A stretch of 64,000 nucleotides of DNA from Candidatus Chryseopegocella kryptomonas (GTDB taxonomy: Bacteria > Bacteroidota > Ignavibacteria > Kryptoniales > Kryptoniaceae). Below the pieces are notes generated by a model. That model did not search any database, was not told the DNA's origin, and worked only from the letters and a program-made list of their open reading frames with translations. Below, piece by piece: positions 27,602 to 37,481 of this stretch. The stretch covers positions 1-64,000 of the forward strand of contig NZ_CZVW01000010.1 in assembly GCF_001536065.1 (NCBI RefSeq), given 5' to 3'. Every line of letters starts with the position of its first letter. The first letter of the stretch is position 1. The position numbers and the translations under genes are program-made.

Positions 27602-28364
27602 AAGGGGATTTAAATTTGTTTTCCAAGAGAAAAACTGGCTCGGCAAAATTGTCGTTGGTGGTTTGATGATTCTTTTCTCTTTTTTGATAATTCCGCTGTT
27701 AATTTACTACGGCTTTCTTGTTGAGGTCACAAGAAGAACTATCAAAGATGAAACTCAACTTTTACCTGACTGGGATAACATCGGACATAAAATTGCTCTT
27801 GGGTTTAAACTTGCTGTGATAATAATTGTTTATCTTTTGCCGTTTGCTATTTTGATTGCTTTAAGCGTTCCATTTTCCGATTTTGAATTTGACCATATGA
27901 GAACCAGAGAGATAGTTTTGTTAATTCCTATGCTAATTTCAAATTTTCTTTTCAGAGGTGAGATGTCAGGAATTTCGCTTTTATTCTTTTTGAGTGCATT
28001 AGTTTACATTATTTTGTTTGTTTTGATTTTGCCTTTTATCGTGAGTAAATTTGCGGAGAACGAATCAATAAATGATGCGTTTGCTATTTCAGATATTTTG
28101 TCAATGTTCAGAGAGAATCTTGGTGATGCGATTTTGGTTTTTCTTCTCGTTGTTTTTCTTCAAATACTTGCATCGCTTGGAATTGTTTTGTGTTTTGTCG
28201 GTGTGCTTTTGACGGGATTTTGGGCGAGCGTTGTTCAGTATTATCTTTATGGCGAACTTTACAAAAAAAAGTTTGAAGGCAAGAACGATCACACAAATTT
28301 AAAAATAAATCTGGAGGGAAAATGCAAAAAATTGAAAAGAAAAAATTTGGTTTCATTGAATTGA
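27591..28364 (+). CDS. DUF4013-like integral membrane protein
   Basis: This 257-residue protein has several hydrophobic helices and the opening typical of DUF4013 proteins: a short FKFVFQEKNWLGKIVVGGL entry, then helices around LLIYYGFLVEVTRRTIKDE and a PDW motif (LLPDWDN). At least five membrane segments are visible. Family function is unknown. The ATG at 27591 was chosen over 27558 because AAGGAGG lies seven bases upstream. Translation would start inside the end of the nucleotidase gene, and the stop overlaps the next gene by 43 bases, so this operon is unusually compressed. Confidence 0.75.
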   Translation: MNIERGFKFVFQEKNWLGKIVVGGLMILFSFLIIPLLIYYGFLVEVTRRTIKDETQLLPDWDNIGHKIALGFKLAVIIIVYLLPFAILIALSVPFSDFEFDHMRTREIVLLIPMLISNFLFRGEMSGISLLFFLSALVYIILFVLILPFIVSKFAENESINDAFAISDILSMFRENLGDAILVFLLVVFLQILASLGIVLCFVGVLLTGFWASVVQYYLYGELYKKKFEGKNDHTNLKINLEGKCKKLKRKNLVSLN

Positions 28365-28579
28365 GGTTGCAAAAATTAAACGAACAATTTACACGAGTTG
28401 AAATAGATTTCAAAGGGCGTTTCATCTGGACAACTTGCAAAAGTGGTGAGGAAAGAAATGCGATAGTTGAACTTTTAAAAGAACTTTTTGAGGATGAATT
28501 CACATCAATTTTAAAAATTTGTGAAGAGATGAAAATTGACATAAACGAACTTTTCAAAGTTGAAGAAATCAAAAGTTAA
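28322..28579 (+). CDS. small hypothetical protein
   Basis: I do not recognise this 85-residue soluble, charged protein. It appears to have a beta-rich first half (FGFIELRLQKLNEQFTRVEI) and a helical, acidic second half (AIVELLKELFEDEFTSILKI). Its reality is supported by a GGAGG sequence seven bases before the ATG and by its position between the DUF4013 gene, which it overlaps by 43 bases, and the LolA-like gene eight bases later. Confidence 0.6.
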   Translation: MQKIEKKKFGFIELRLQKLNEQFTRVEIDFKGRFIWTTCKSGEERNAIVELLKELFEDEFTSILKICEEMKIDINELFKVEEIKS

Positions 28580-28586
28580 AAATTAA

Positions 28587-29333
28587 ATGCGGAAGCAAAA
28601 TTTAGTTTTTCTTTTCACAATTTTATTTCATTTGCTTTTATTCTCACAATCAGCACATGAAATTGTTAAGAAGTCGGAGGATTTAATCAAAGGTAAGACA
28701 TCGTGGGGAATTGTTGAGATGAGCATAATCACGCCTGAATTTAAACGCACGATAAAAATAGAAGCGTGGTGGGTTGGGAATGAGAAAGCGTTGATTGAGA
28801 TTAAATATCCGAAAAGGGAAGAGGGGAATAAGACATTAAAAATTGGAAACGAAATCTGGCTCTATCTTCGCAATACGGAAAGTTTGGTCAAAATTCCGCC
28901 ATCAATGATGCTTCAATCGTGGAATGGCTCTGATTTCACTTACGATGATCTCGTCCGTGAGTCAAATCTTGAAAGAGATTACGAGATGAGAATTGTTTCA
29001 GATGACACAGTTAATTCGGAAATTTGCTGGAAGATAGAACTTGTCCCAAAACCAAATGCTCCTGTCGTTTGGGGAAAAATTTATTACTGGGTTAGAAAAA
29101 TTGACTATCTTCCCGCTAAAATTGAGTATTATGATGAAAAAGGGAAACTTGTCAGGTATATGGAATTTTACGATGTGAAGAGTATGCATGGGAGAAAACT
29201 TCCGACGAGATGGATAATGTATAACAATGTTGAAAAGGGAAGGAGGACGGAATTTGTTTTAATTGATGTTAAGTTTGACATCAAGATAGATGAGAAAATT
29301 TTTTCTTTCAGAGAACTTGAAAGAAAGCGATAG
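28587..29333 (+). CDS. LolA-like outer-membrane lipoprotein-sorting protein
   Basis: This 248-residue protein has a signal peptide (residues 1-20) and the unclosed-barrel fold sequence of the LolA/LolB-like outer-membrane lipoprotein-sorting family: IVEMSIITPEFKRTIKIEAWWVG, KTLKIGNEIWLYLRNTESLVKIPPSMMLQSWNGSDFTYDDLVRES, LVPKPNAPVVWGKIYYWV. The SWNGSDFTYDD block is characteristic of the PF17131-type subgroup rather than of E. coli LolA. These proteins carry lipids or lipoproteins through the periplasm. Two FtsX-type permeases and an ATPase follow directly, which would be the energising inner-membrane complex. Confidence 0.85.
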   Translation: MRKQNLVFLFTILFHLLLFSQSAHEIVKKSEDLIKGKTSWGIVEMSIITPEFKRTIKIEAWWVGNEKALIEIKYPKREEGNKTLKIGNEIWLYLRNTESLVKIPPSMMLQSWNGSDFTYDDLVRESNLERDYEMRIVSDDTVNSEICWKIELVPKPNAPVVWGKIYYWVRKIDYLPAKIEYYDEKGKLVRYMEFYDVKSMHGRKLPTRWIMYNNVEKGRRTEFVLIDVKFDIKIDEKIFSFRELERKR

Positions 29334-29339
29334 CACCTT

Positions 29340-30569
29340 ATGAAATTCTTTTTGAAATTTGCTTGGAGAAATATCTGGCGAAATAAGAGAAGGACTTTAA
29401 TTACAATTCTTGCAGTTATGTTCGCAACCTCTCTCACGGTTGTGATGCGGGGGCTTCAACTTGGAAGTTATGCTTATTTTATCAGGACAATCGCTGGTGA
29501 TTATTCTGGATATATTCAAATTCAAAGAGCAGGTTATAAAGACGATCCTTCGTTGAGAAAGACATTCCATTTTACAGAGGATATAAAAAATTTGCTTGAT
29601 TCAAATCGTGATGTTGTTGCTTATTCTCCGAGATTATTTGCAAATGTTCTTGTAAGTTCGGGTGAAAATTCATACGGTGGGTTAATTTACGGGGTTGATC
29701 CAAATTTTGAAGTTAAGTATTCAAATTTTCACAATAAAATTGTGAAAGGGAAGTTCTTGAATTCAAGTTCTTCTGGTGAGGTCGTTTTGGGTTATAAACT
29801 TTTTCAGAATTTAAGGTTAAACATAGGCGATGAGGTAGTAATTCTGGGACAGGGAATTGACGGTGGATTATGCGATGGGAAATTTAAAGTTGTTGGTGTA
29901 GTGAAACTTGGTTATACGGAACTTGACAATATGGTTATCTTTATGGGTTTAAAAGACCTTCAAGATTTTCTCTATGCTGAAAATCGTGTGAGCGTGATTT
30001 CAGTTCTTCTTTCTGATTTTGATAGAATTGAAAAAGTGAAGAAAAATTTTTCTGATATTTTGAATCCAAAGGGACTTGTGGTTTTGGGATGGGATGAAGT
30101 GATGGTTGAATTAAAACAAACAATTGATTTTGACAATGCATCTGGGATTTTATTCCTTGCGTTTTTGATAATTCTTGTCGCTTTTGGAATACTTAACACA
30201 GTTTCAATGTCAGTTTTTGAAAGGTTTAATGAGTTTGGAATTTCGCTTGCGATTGGATTTAAAAATCAAAAACTCGCTTTGGTTGTTTTATTTGAAGTTG
30301 TAATCATCGCAATCATTGGGATAATCATCGGCTGTTTTCTCGGTGGTTTGGTGAATTATTACATCATAAAAAATCCGATAGTTTTAACAGGGGAATACGC
30401 TTCTGTTTATGAAGATTTCGGGTTTGAGCCGAAACTTGTTTCAAGTTTGAATCCGAGGATATTTGTAAATACCGCTTTGTCAATTTTATTTATTTCTCTG
30501 ATTTCCGCTCTTGTGCCAGTTTATAGAGTTTATAAACTTGAGCCATTAAAAGGGATAAGATACACATGA
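29340..30569 (+). CDS. FtsX-type ABC transporter permease (LolC/E-like), first copy
   Basis: This 409-residue MacB/FtsX-type permease has an N-terminal membrane helix after FAWRNIWRNKRRTLITI, a large periplasmic domain (about residues 45-265), and three C-terminal helices around ILFLAFLIILVAFGILNTVSMSVFERFNEFGISLAIG. It ends with YRVYKLEPLKGIRY. This layout is shared by LolC/LolE and MacB. It lies six bases after the LolA-like gene and overlaps the second permease by 4 bases. A dimer of the two permeases with the following ATPase is expected. Confidence 0.9.
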   Translation: MKFFLKFAWRNIWRNKRRTLITILAVMFATSLTVVMRGLQLGSYAYFIRTIAGDYSGYIQIQRAGYKDDPSLRKTFHFTEDIKNLLDSNRDVVAYSPRLFANVLVSSGENSYGGLIYGVDPNFEVKYSNFHNKIVKGKFLNSSSSGEVVLGYKLFQNLRLNIGDEVVILGQGIDGGLCDGKFKVVGVVKLGYTELDNMVIFMGLKDLQDFLYAENRVSVISVLLSDFDRIEKVKKNFSDILNPKGLVVLGWDEVMVELKQTIDFDNASGILFLAFLIILVAFGILNTVSMSVFERFNEFGISLAIGFKNQKLALVVLFEVVIIAIIGIIIGCFLGGLVNYYIIKNPIVLTGEYASVYEDFGFEPKLVSSLNPRIFVNTALSILFISLISALVPVYRVYKLEPLKGIRYT

Positions 30570-31777
30570 TTTTTAAACTTGCGTGGAGAAACATCTGGCG
30601 AAATAAGAGAAGAACTTTGATCGTAGTTGTTTCAATCGTCGTAAGCGTTTCCGTGCTTTTGCTCATTGATACTCTTTCTATGGGGATGATGAAACAGATG
30701 CTTGATAACCAGATAAATCTTCACATCGCACACATTCAAATTCATAAAAGAGGTTTCAACGACGATAAAACGCTCAAAAATTACATTCCAGATTCTGAAA
30801 AGATTGAGGAAGTTTTAAGGCAAATTGATGAGATAAAATTTTACAGCAGACGAGTAATAAGTTATGGATTGATAAACAGTGCTTTTAATTCTTCTGGCGT
30901 GATAATTGTCGGGGTTGAACCTGAAAGAGAGAAAAATATCACGATAATTTCAAGATCAATTGTTGAGGGAAAATACATCGGGGAAGATAGGGGAATAATT
31001 CTGGGCAAAAAACTTGCTCAAAAGTTAAATGTTGAGATCGGTGATAAAGTTGTTTTGATGGTTTCTGATTTGAACGGGAATGTGAGTTCAGATGTTTTCA
31101 GAGTCATCGGTTTATATGAGTCGCCGAGTTCTGAATTTGATAAAGTTTATGTTTACATTCCGATTGAAAGTGCTCAACAACTTCTTGGTTTAGGTGATAA
31201 AGTTATTGAGTTTGCTTTGATTTTGAAAGATCAAAATTTTATTAATTCTGTTAAAGACAAAATCGCAAGAGCAATTGGCAACTCTTACGAGGTTTTGAGT
31301 TATGATGATATATCACCGCTTATTAGAATTGGAATTGAAATGTATAAGGAGTTGATTTGGATTTATTATTTGATTTTCGGGATTGCTGTTGGCTTTGGGG
31401 TTGTAAATATAATGTTGATGTCTGTGTTTGAAAGGGTGAGAGAGTTTGGAGTTTTAAAGGCGATAGGAATGAAGAACAAAAAAATTTTTGCTTTGATTTT
31501 GCTTGAATCTTTTATGATAGGCGTGGTTGGGACGATAATTGGTCTTGTGATTGGACTTGTTTTGTATCTTCCACTTTCAAAAACAGGGGTTGATTTGGGG
31601 ATATTTGCAGAAAGTTTGGCTTGGTTCGGGAGCGGAAGAATAATTTATCCAGTTTTAACTGAATTCACTCTTTCACTTCTTATTTTTACGATGCCATTTA
31701 TCTCGCTAATTGGTGCGATTTATCCAGCGATAAAATCTATAAAGTTTGAGCCAGTTGAAGCGTTAAAACATATTTGA
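30566..31777 (+). CDS. FtsX-type ABC transporter permease (LolC/E-like), second copy
   Basis: This is a paralogue of the previous gene with the same N-terminal WRNIWRNKRRTLI signature, a periplasmic domain and the VNIMLMSVFERVREFGVLKAIGMK loop before the last helices. It ends with IKFEPVEALKHI, as FtsX-type permeases do. At 403 residues it is the same length as its partner. It overlaps the previous gene by 4 bases, so the pair is likely translated in equal amounts as a heterodimer. Confidence 0.9.
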   Translation: MIFKLAWRNIWRNKRRTLIVVVSIVVSVSVLLLIDTLSMGMMKQMLDNQINLHIAHIQIHKRGFNDDKTLKNYIPDSEKIEEVLRQIDEIKFYSRRVISYGLINSAFNSSGVIIVGVEPEREKNITIISRSIVEGKYIGEDRGIILGKKLAQKLNVEIGDKVVLMVSDLNGNVSSDVFRVIGLYESPSSEFDKVYVYIPIESAQQLLGLGDKVIEFALILKDQNFINSVKDKIARAIGNSYEVLSYDDISPLIRIGIEMYKELIWIYYLIFGIAVGFGVVNIMLMSVFERVREFGVLKAIGMKNKKIFALILLESFMIGVVGTIIGLVIGLVLYLPLSKTGVDLGIFAESLAWFGSGRIIYPVLTEFTLSLLIFTMPFISLIGAIYPAIKSIKFEPVEALKHI

Positions 31778-31785
31778 GTTTTAAA

Positions 31786-32472
31786 ATGACATTGATCAAG
31801 ACGGAAAACTTAACAAAAATTTACAGCGATGGGAAAGTTCAGGTTGAAGCGTTAAAAAGTGTTAACCTTGAAATTGAAGCGGGCGAATTTGTTGTCGTCG
31901 CTGGTCCATCTGGTTCGGGTAAAACAACGCTTTTAAATTTGATAGGCGGACTTGATAAGCCAACGGATGGAAAAGTTTATCTTGAAGGTGTTGATATATC
32001 TCTTTTGAAAAGGGATGAGATGGCTGATTTTAGATTGAGAAAAATTGGATTTATTTTTCAGGCATATAATCTTATACCTGTTTTAACTGCGTTTGAAAAT
32101 GTTGAATTGCCTTTGATTTTGCTTGGGATTTCGGAAAGCGAGAGACGAAAAAGAGTGATGGAAGTTTTAAACCTGCTTGAAATCGGGGAACTTGCGGATA
32201 AGAAGCCAAACGAAATGAGCGGGGGACAGCAACAAAGAGTTGCAGTTGCAAGAGCGATTGTCACAAATCCATCAATAGTTCTTGCGGATGAACCAACGGC
32301 ACATCTTGATTCAAAAACTGGTGCTATGTTAATTGATTTGATGCAAGAGATGAACCGAAAAAGAGGGATTACATTTGTTATTTGTTCGCACGATCCACAA
32401 GTCATTCAAAAAGCAGGGAGATTGATAAAGTTAAGAGATGGCACAATAGAGGATGACAAAAAGTTTTGGTAA
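31786..32472 (+). CDS. ABC transporter ATPase (LolD/MacB-like)
   Basis: This is the ATPase of the preceding permeases. It carries Walker A GPSGSGKTT, Q-loop FIFQAYNLIPVLTAFENV, signature MSGGQQQRVAVARAI, Walker B VLADEPTAHLD and the H-loop CSHDP. The Leu/Ile-Pro-x-Leu-Thr segment after the Q-loop is typical of the LolD/MacB subfamily. The ATG at 31786 (MTLIKTENLTKIY) is preferred over a TTG at 31774 that overlaps the permease stop. The last 20 bases overlap the beta-barrel gene. Confidence 0.9.
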   Translation: MTLIKTENLTKIYSDGKVQVEALKSVNLEIEAGEFVVVAGPSGSGKTTLLNLIGGLDKPTDGKVYLEGVDISLLKRDEMADFRLRKIGFIFQAYNLIPVLTAFENVELPLILLGISESERRKRVMEVLNLLEIGELADKKPNEMSGGQQQRVAVARAIVTNPSIVLADEPTAHLDSKTGAMLIDLMQEMNRKRGITFVICSHDPQVIQKAGRLIKLRDGTIEDDKKFW

Positions 32473-33613
32473 AATTATTTTCGTTTTGATTTTAATTTTG
32501 AAGTCAAATTGTTTTGGGTTGGGTCAAAGTTTAAAATTTTCTGGATACTTTGCCGATTTCGTAATTTATCAAAAGATAAAAGATGATTTTGCGGTTCGCT
32601 TTGGCTTGGATAAAAATTTGTTTTTAAATTTTGGAAGGATTCGGCTTCGCCCAGAGTTTGAATACGAATGGGGAGGTGGAGTTTATGTTGAATATGAAAT
32701 TGACGCTCTTTACAATTCTTCAAATTTATTTTTCAATTTTGCGGAGATTGGAACGAGAAGACAAATTTTGAAATTGCGATGGAATCTTGCGAATGGTTCA
32801 AAATTTAGCACATTTCATTTTATTGACAGGTTATATTTCAAAAAAGATTTTGGAAATTTGAACTTAACACTTGGGAGACAGCGAATTTCGTGGGGAACGG
32901 GGAGAATTTGGAATCCAACTGATTTATTTAATCCGATAAATCCAGCAAATTTCAGCAAGATTGAAAAAGATGGTGCAGATGTCGTGTCTGTTAAGTTTTA
33001 TCTTGGAAGTTTTACGGACATTCAATTTGTTTATAATCCGATTGACAAGTTTAAAATGAATAATTACGGAGTTCGTTTCAGGACGAATTATCACGAGTTT
33101 GATTTTTCTTTTATGTCGGGTTTATTTGATAAAAGAGGTGTTGCTGGTTTTGATTTTGCGGGAAATCTCCTCAAGGCGGGTGTAAGAGGTGAGATGATAT
33201 TTTCTGCTGATGTGAAAAATTTTAAATCAAACTTTTTCAAGTTCATACTTGGCTTTGACAATCAATTCACAAAAAATATATACGGACTTGTTGAATATCA
33301 CTTTAACGGCGAAGGCAAATCCAAAAAAGATGAATACGAGATTGAGAGATTGATAAATGGTGAGATTTTAAATTTGAGCAAAAATTATGTCTTCGTTATG
33401 CTAAATTATGCTTTAAATCCAATTGCGAGTTTTTCTGCGTCATTAAATAAAAATTTGAACGATGGAAGTGGCTTTGTTTCGCTTGGCTTTTCATATTCGG
33501 TGAGCGATAACTCCGATTTAAACTTTGGGGCTTTAATTTTTCACGGTGATGAAGGGGATGAATACTGGTATTATTCAACTTCTGCTTTTGTCAGATTTCA
33601 ATTTTATTTTTGA
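32453..33613 (+). CDS. outer-membrane beta-barrel protein, last gene of the transport operon
   Basis: This 386-residue protein has a signal peptide (about residues 1-24) and alternating amphipathic strands throughout, ending in AFVRFQFYF with a terminal Phe. The conserved-looking block LGRQRISWGTGRIWNPTDLFNPINP resembles that in DUF1302-like or porin-like outer-membrane proteins. I cannot name a substrate. Its start lies inside the ATPase gene (20-base overlap), so it belongs to the same transcript and may be the outer-membrane end of the LolA/FtsX pathway (inference). Its last ten bases overlap the convergent dtd gene. Confidence 0.75.
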   Translation: MTKSFGKIIFVLILILKSNCFGLGQSLKFSGYFADFVIYQKIKDDFAVRFGLDKNLFLNFGRIRLRPEFEYEWGGGVYVEYEIDALYNSSNLFFNFAEIGTRRQILKLRWNLANGSKFSTFHFIDRLYFKKDFGNLNLTLGRQRISWGTGRIWNPTDLFNPINPANFSKIEKDGADVVSVKFYLGSFTDIQFVYNPIDKFKMNNYGVRFRTNYHEFDFSFMSGLFDKRGVAGFDFAGNLLKAGVRGEMIFSADVKNFKSNFFKFILGFDNQFTKNIYGLVEYHFNGEGKSKKDEYEIERLINGEILNLSKNYVFVMLNYALNPIASFSASLNKNLNDGSGFVSLGFSYSVSDNSDLNFGALIFHGDEGDEYWYYSTSAFVRFQFYF

Positions 33614-34065
33614 TTCTTTTCTTTGCTTTCAACAAGAAGCGTCACAGGTCCATCGTTTATGATTTCAACTATCATCATCGCCTTGAAAACGCCTGTTTTA
33701 ACCTTATCTTCTCCCATTTCCTGTTTGAGATATTCAACAAATTTGTTGTATAAAATTTCTGCTTCTTCTGGTTTTGATGCCTGTGTGAAGTCGGGTCTGT
33801 TTCCATATCTTGTGTCGCCATAGAGAGTAAATTGTGAAACGACGAGCGCTTCTCCATTTATGTCTTTAACTGATAAATTCATTCTTCTGTTTTCATCGTC
33901 AAAAATTCTCAAATTTGCACATTTTTTCGCAAGATATTTCGCATCTTCTTCTGTATCTCCATTTTTAACTCCGAGAAGTATCACAATTCCTTTTCCAATT
34001 TGACTGTAAAGAGAACCATCAATTGTCACACTTCCACGATTAACTCTTTGGACGAGTGCTCTCAT
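33604..34065 (-). CDS. dtd: D-aminoacyl-tRNA deacylase
   Basis: Dtd removes D-amino acids mischarged on tRNA, and glycine from tRNA-Ala. The 153-residue protein shows both signature motifs, SQFTLYGDT (about residues 77-85) and NDGPVTLLVES near 137-147, and the standard start MRALVQRVNRGSVTIDG. It overlaps prmC by 4 bases and is the last of a three-gene minus-strand operon (Mut7-C, prmC, dtd) linked to RNA or translation functions. Confidence 0.96.
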   Translation of the reverse strand: MRALVQRVNRGSVTIDGSLYSQIGKGIVILLGVKNGDTEEDAKYLAKKCANLRIFDDENRRMNLSVKDINGEALVVSQFTLYGDTRYGNRPDFTQASKPEEAEILYNKFVEYLKQEMGEDKVKTGVFKAMMIVEIINDGPVTLLVESKEKNQK

Positions 34066-34973
34066 AATTTTTCAACTTTTATTTTTGCAACTCTTTCAAT
34101 TCCGAGATAATCTTTGAAAAATTCAATTTCTTTAAATCCTGCTTTTGTGAAAATTTCTCTCACTTTTTCGGATTGATTGTAAGCCATTTCAACAAGGACG
34201 AAGCCACGCTCAAAGATTAAATTTTTTGCTATGTTTGAAATTCTCCTGAAAAAGTTTAATCCATCAGCGCCATCTGTAATAGCAATCCACGGCTCGTAAT
34301 TTTTTATCTCATCCTGCAATGTTTGGACTTCTTCAATTGAAATATATGGTGGATTTGACACGATGATGTCAAATTGATTTTTAAATTTTTCGTTGAATTC
34401 ATCGCTGAAAAGATCAAAAGCAAGAAATTTTACATTTTCAACTTTGTTTAATTTTGCGTTTTCATTTGCAACTTCAATTGCTTTTTCGCTTATGTCAATC
34501 CCGACAATATAAACTTTTTCTCCGAGAAATTTTGCCAAACTTATTGCTATGTTTCCGCTTCCTGTTCCAATGTCAAGAACTTTAACCAAATTTTTTTGTG
34601 CAAATTCTTTCTTTATCGTTTCAATCGTTTTTTCAACGAGGATTTCGGTTTCGGGTCTTGGTATTAGGACATCGGGAGTAAGTTTGAATTCAAGTCCCAT
34701 AAATTCAGTTTTGCCAAGGATATATTGCAATGGTTCTCTTTTCAATCTTCTTTTAATCAAGGTTTTTATCTCTTCAAGTTCGTTTTTTGAGAGAGGTCTT
34801 TCAAAATCAATGTAAAGGTCAATTCTTCTACATTTCAGGACATGACAGAGAATAAGTTCAATTGTTGTTCTTGCTTCGTTTCCGTTTGAGTTGTGAGTGA
34901 TGCCTTTTGATTTAAAAAATTCAGTTCCCCAGTTTATGATGTCAATTATTCTCCAGATTTTTGTCTCTGTCAT
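34062..34973 (-). CDS. prmC: release-factor glutamine methyltransferase
   Basis: PrmC (HemK) methylates the Gln of the GGQ motif in peptide-chain release factors RF1 and RF2. The sequence shows the N-terminal helical domain (LCHVLKCRRIDLYIDFERPL, REPLQYILGKTEFMGLEFKL), SAM motif I VLDIGTGSGNIAI and the catalytic NPPY (IVSNPPYIS). The start at 34973 (MTETKIWRIIDI) gives 303 residues, close to family size, and overlaps the upstream gene in an ATGA. A longer frame to 35051 merely reads back into the Mut7-C gene. No prfA gene is in the window. Confidence 0.94.
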   Translation of the reverse strand: MTETKIWRIIDIINWGTEFFKSKGITHNSNGNEARTTIELILCHVLKCRRIDLYIDFERPLSKNELEEIKTLIKRRLKREPLQYILGKTEFMGLEFKLTPDVLIPRPETEILVEKTIETIKKEFAQKNLVKVLDIGTGSGNIAISLAKFLGEKVYIVGIDISEKAIEVANENAKLNKVENVKFLAFDLFSDEFNEKFKNQFDIIVSNPPYISIEEVQTLQDEIKNYEPWIAITDGADGLNFFRRISNIAKNLIFERGFVLVEMAYNQSEKVREIFTKAGFKEIEFFKDYLGIERVAKIKVEKL

Positions 34974-35419
34974 TTTTTGATCTCGTTTAAAGTTTTCAAA
35001 ATTCGTGCGGTATGAGAGCCGTTCCAATAGATTTTGCCACATTTTGGACACTGATAAAATTCATCAAATGATTTTGCGGTTTCTTCGGGAATTAAATCAA
35101 TTATGCTTGATTTTGGGACTTCAACGATTTCGGTGTTGCAGATTGAACAGCGTGAAAAAAGGTTTGTCTGTGTGTCAAGATTTAAATTTTTTATCACTTC
35201 GGAGAGTTGCTCTTTGAATCTTTCAGATTTAACGATGTAAAAATTTTTTATGTTGTTTTCTTCAACAATTCTTCTGCTTCTTGTGAGAAAAATTCTGTCT
35301 TCTTCAAGAAATTTTAAAAGTTCTTTCAGAGGCAAATTTGGTTCATAAATTGTATCGTATCCGAGAAGACGAAGCCATTTTGCAAGTTTTCCAAGCATTG
35401 TATCTGCGACGAATTTCAT
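34970..35419 (-). CDS. Mut7-C RNase-domain protein (DUF82)
   Basis: This 149-residue protein has the Mut7-C layout. A PIN-like N-terminus (KFVADTMLGKLAKWLRLLGYDTIY) comes first, followed by acidic/Arg residues in FLTRSRRIVEE. A four-cysteine zinc ribbon follows (CSICNTEI ... CPKCGKIYWNGSH). The family is predicted to be a ribonuclease; its bacterial substrate is unknown. It leads the operon with prmC and dtd, which fits an RNA-linked role, and diverges from the 2H phosphoesterase gene. Confidence 0.88.
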   Translation of the reverse strand: MKFVADTMLGKLAKWLRLLGYDTIYEPNLPLKELLKFLEEDRIFLTRSRRIVEENNIKNFYIVKSERFKEQLSEVIKNLNLDTQTNLFSRCSICNTEIVEVPKSSIIDLIPEETAKSFDEFYQCPKCGKIYWNGSHTARILKTLNEIKK

Positions 35420-35494
35420 CTTGTTGATAGATTTTGTTTTTCAGGTTTAAAAATAAAAAATTAGCAGTGTATTTGCAATAAACGAATTTTCAAA

Positions 35495-37388
<1,894 letters not shown>

Positions 37389-37412
37389 TTGAAAGTCAAA
37401 CATGTAAGGTTT

Positions 37413-37440
37413 TTGATTTTCCCCTGATTTTTCGTAATTT
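37413..37440 (+). promoter_or_regulatory. candidate promoter of the thrS-infC cluster
   Basis: TTGATT (37413-37418), 16 bases, TAATTT (37435-37440), leaving a short leader before thrS at 37482, too short for a T-box. Confidence 0.4.
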
Positions 37441-37481
37441 TAGGAAAACTTTCCAAAGAAAATTCAAAATTTTTTTCGTTT

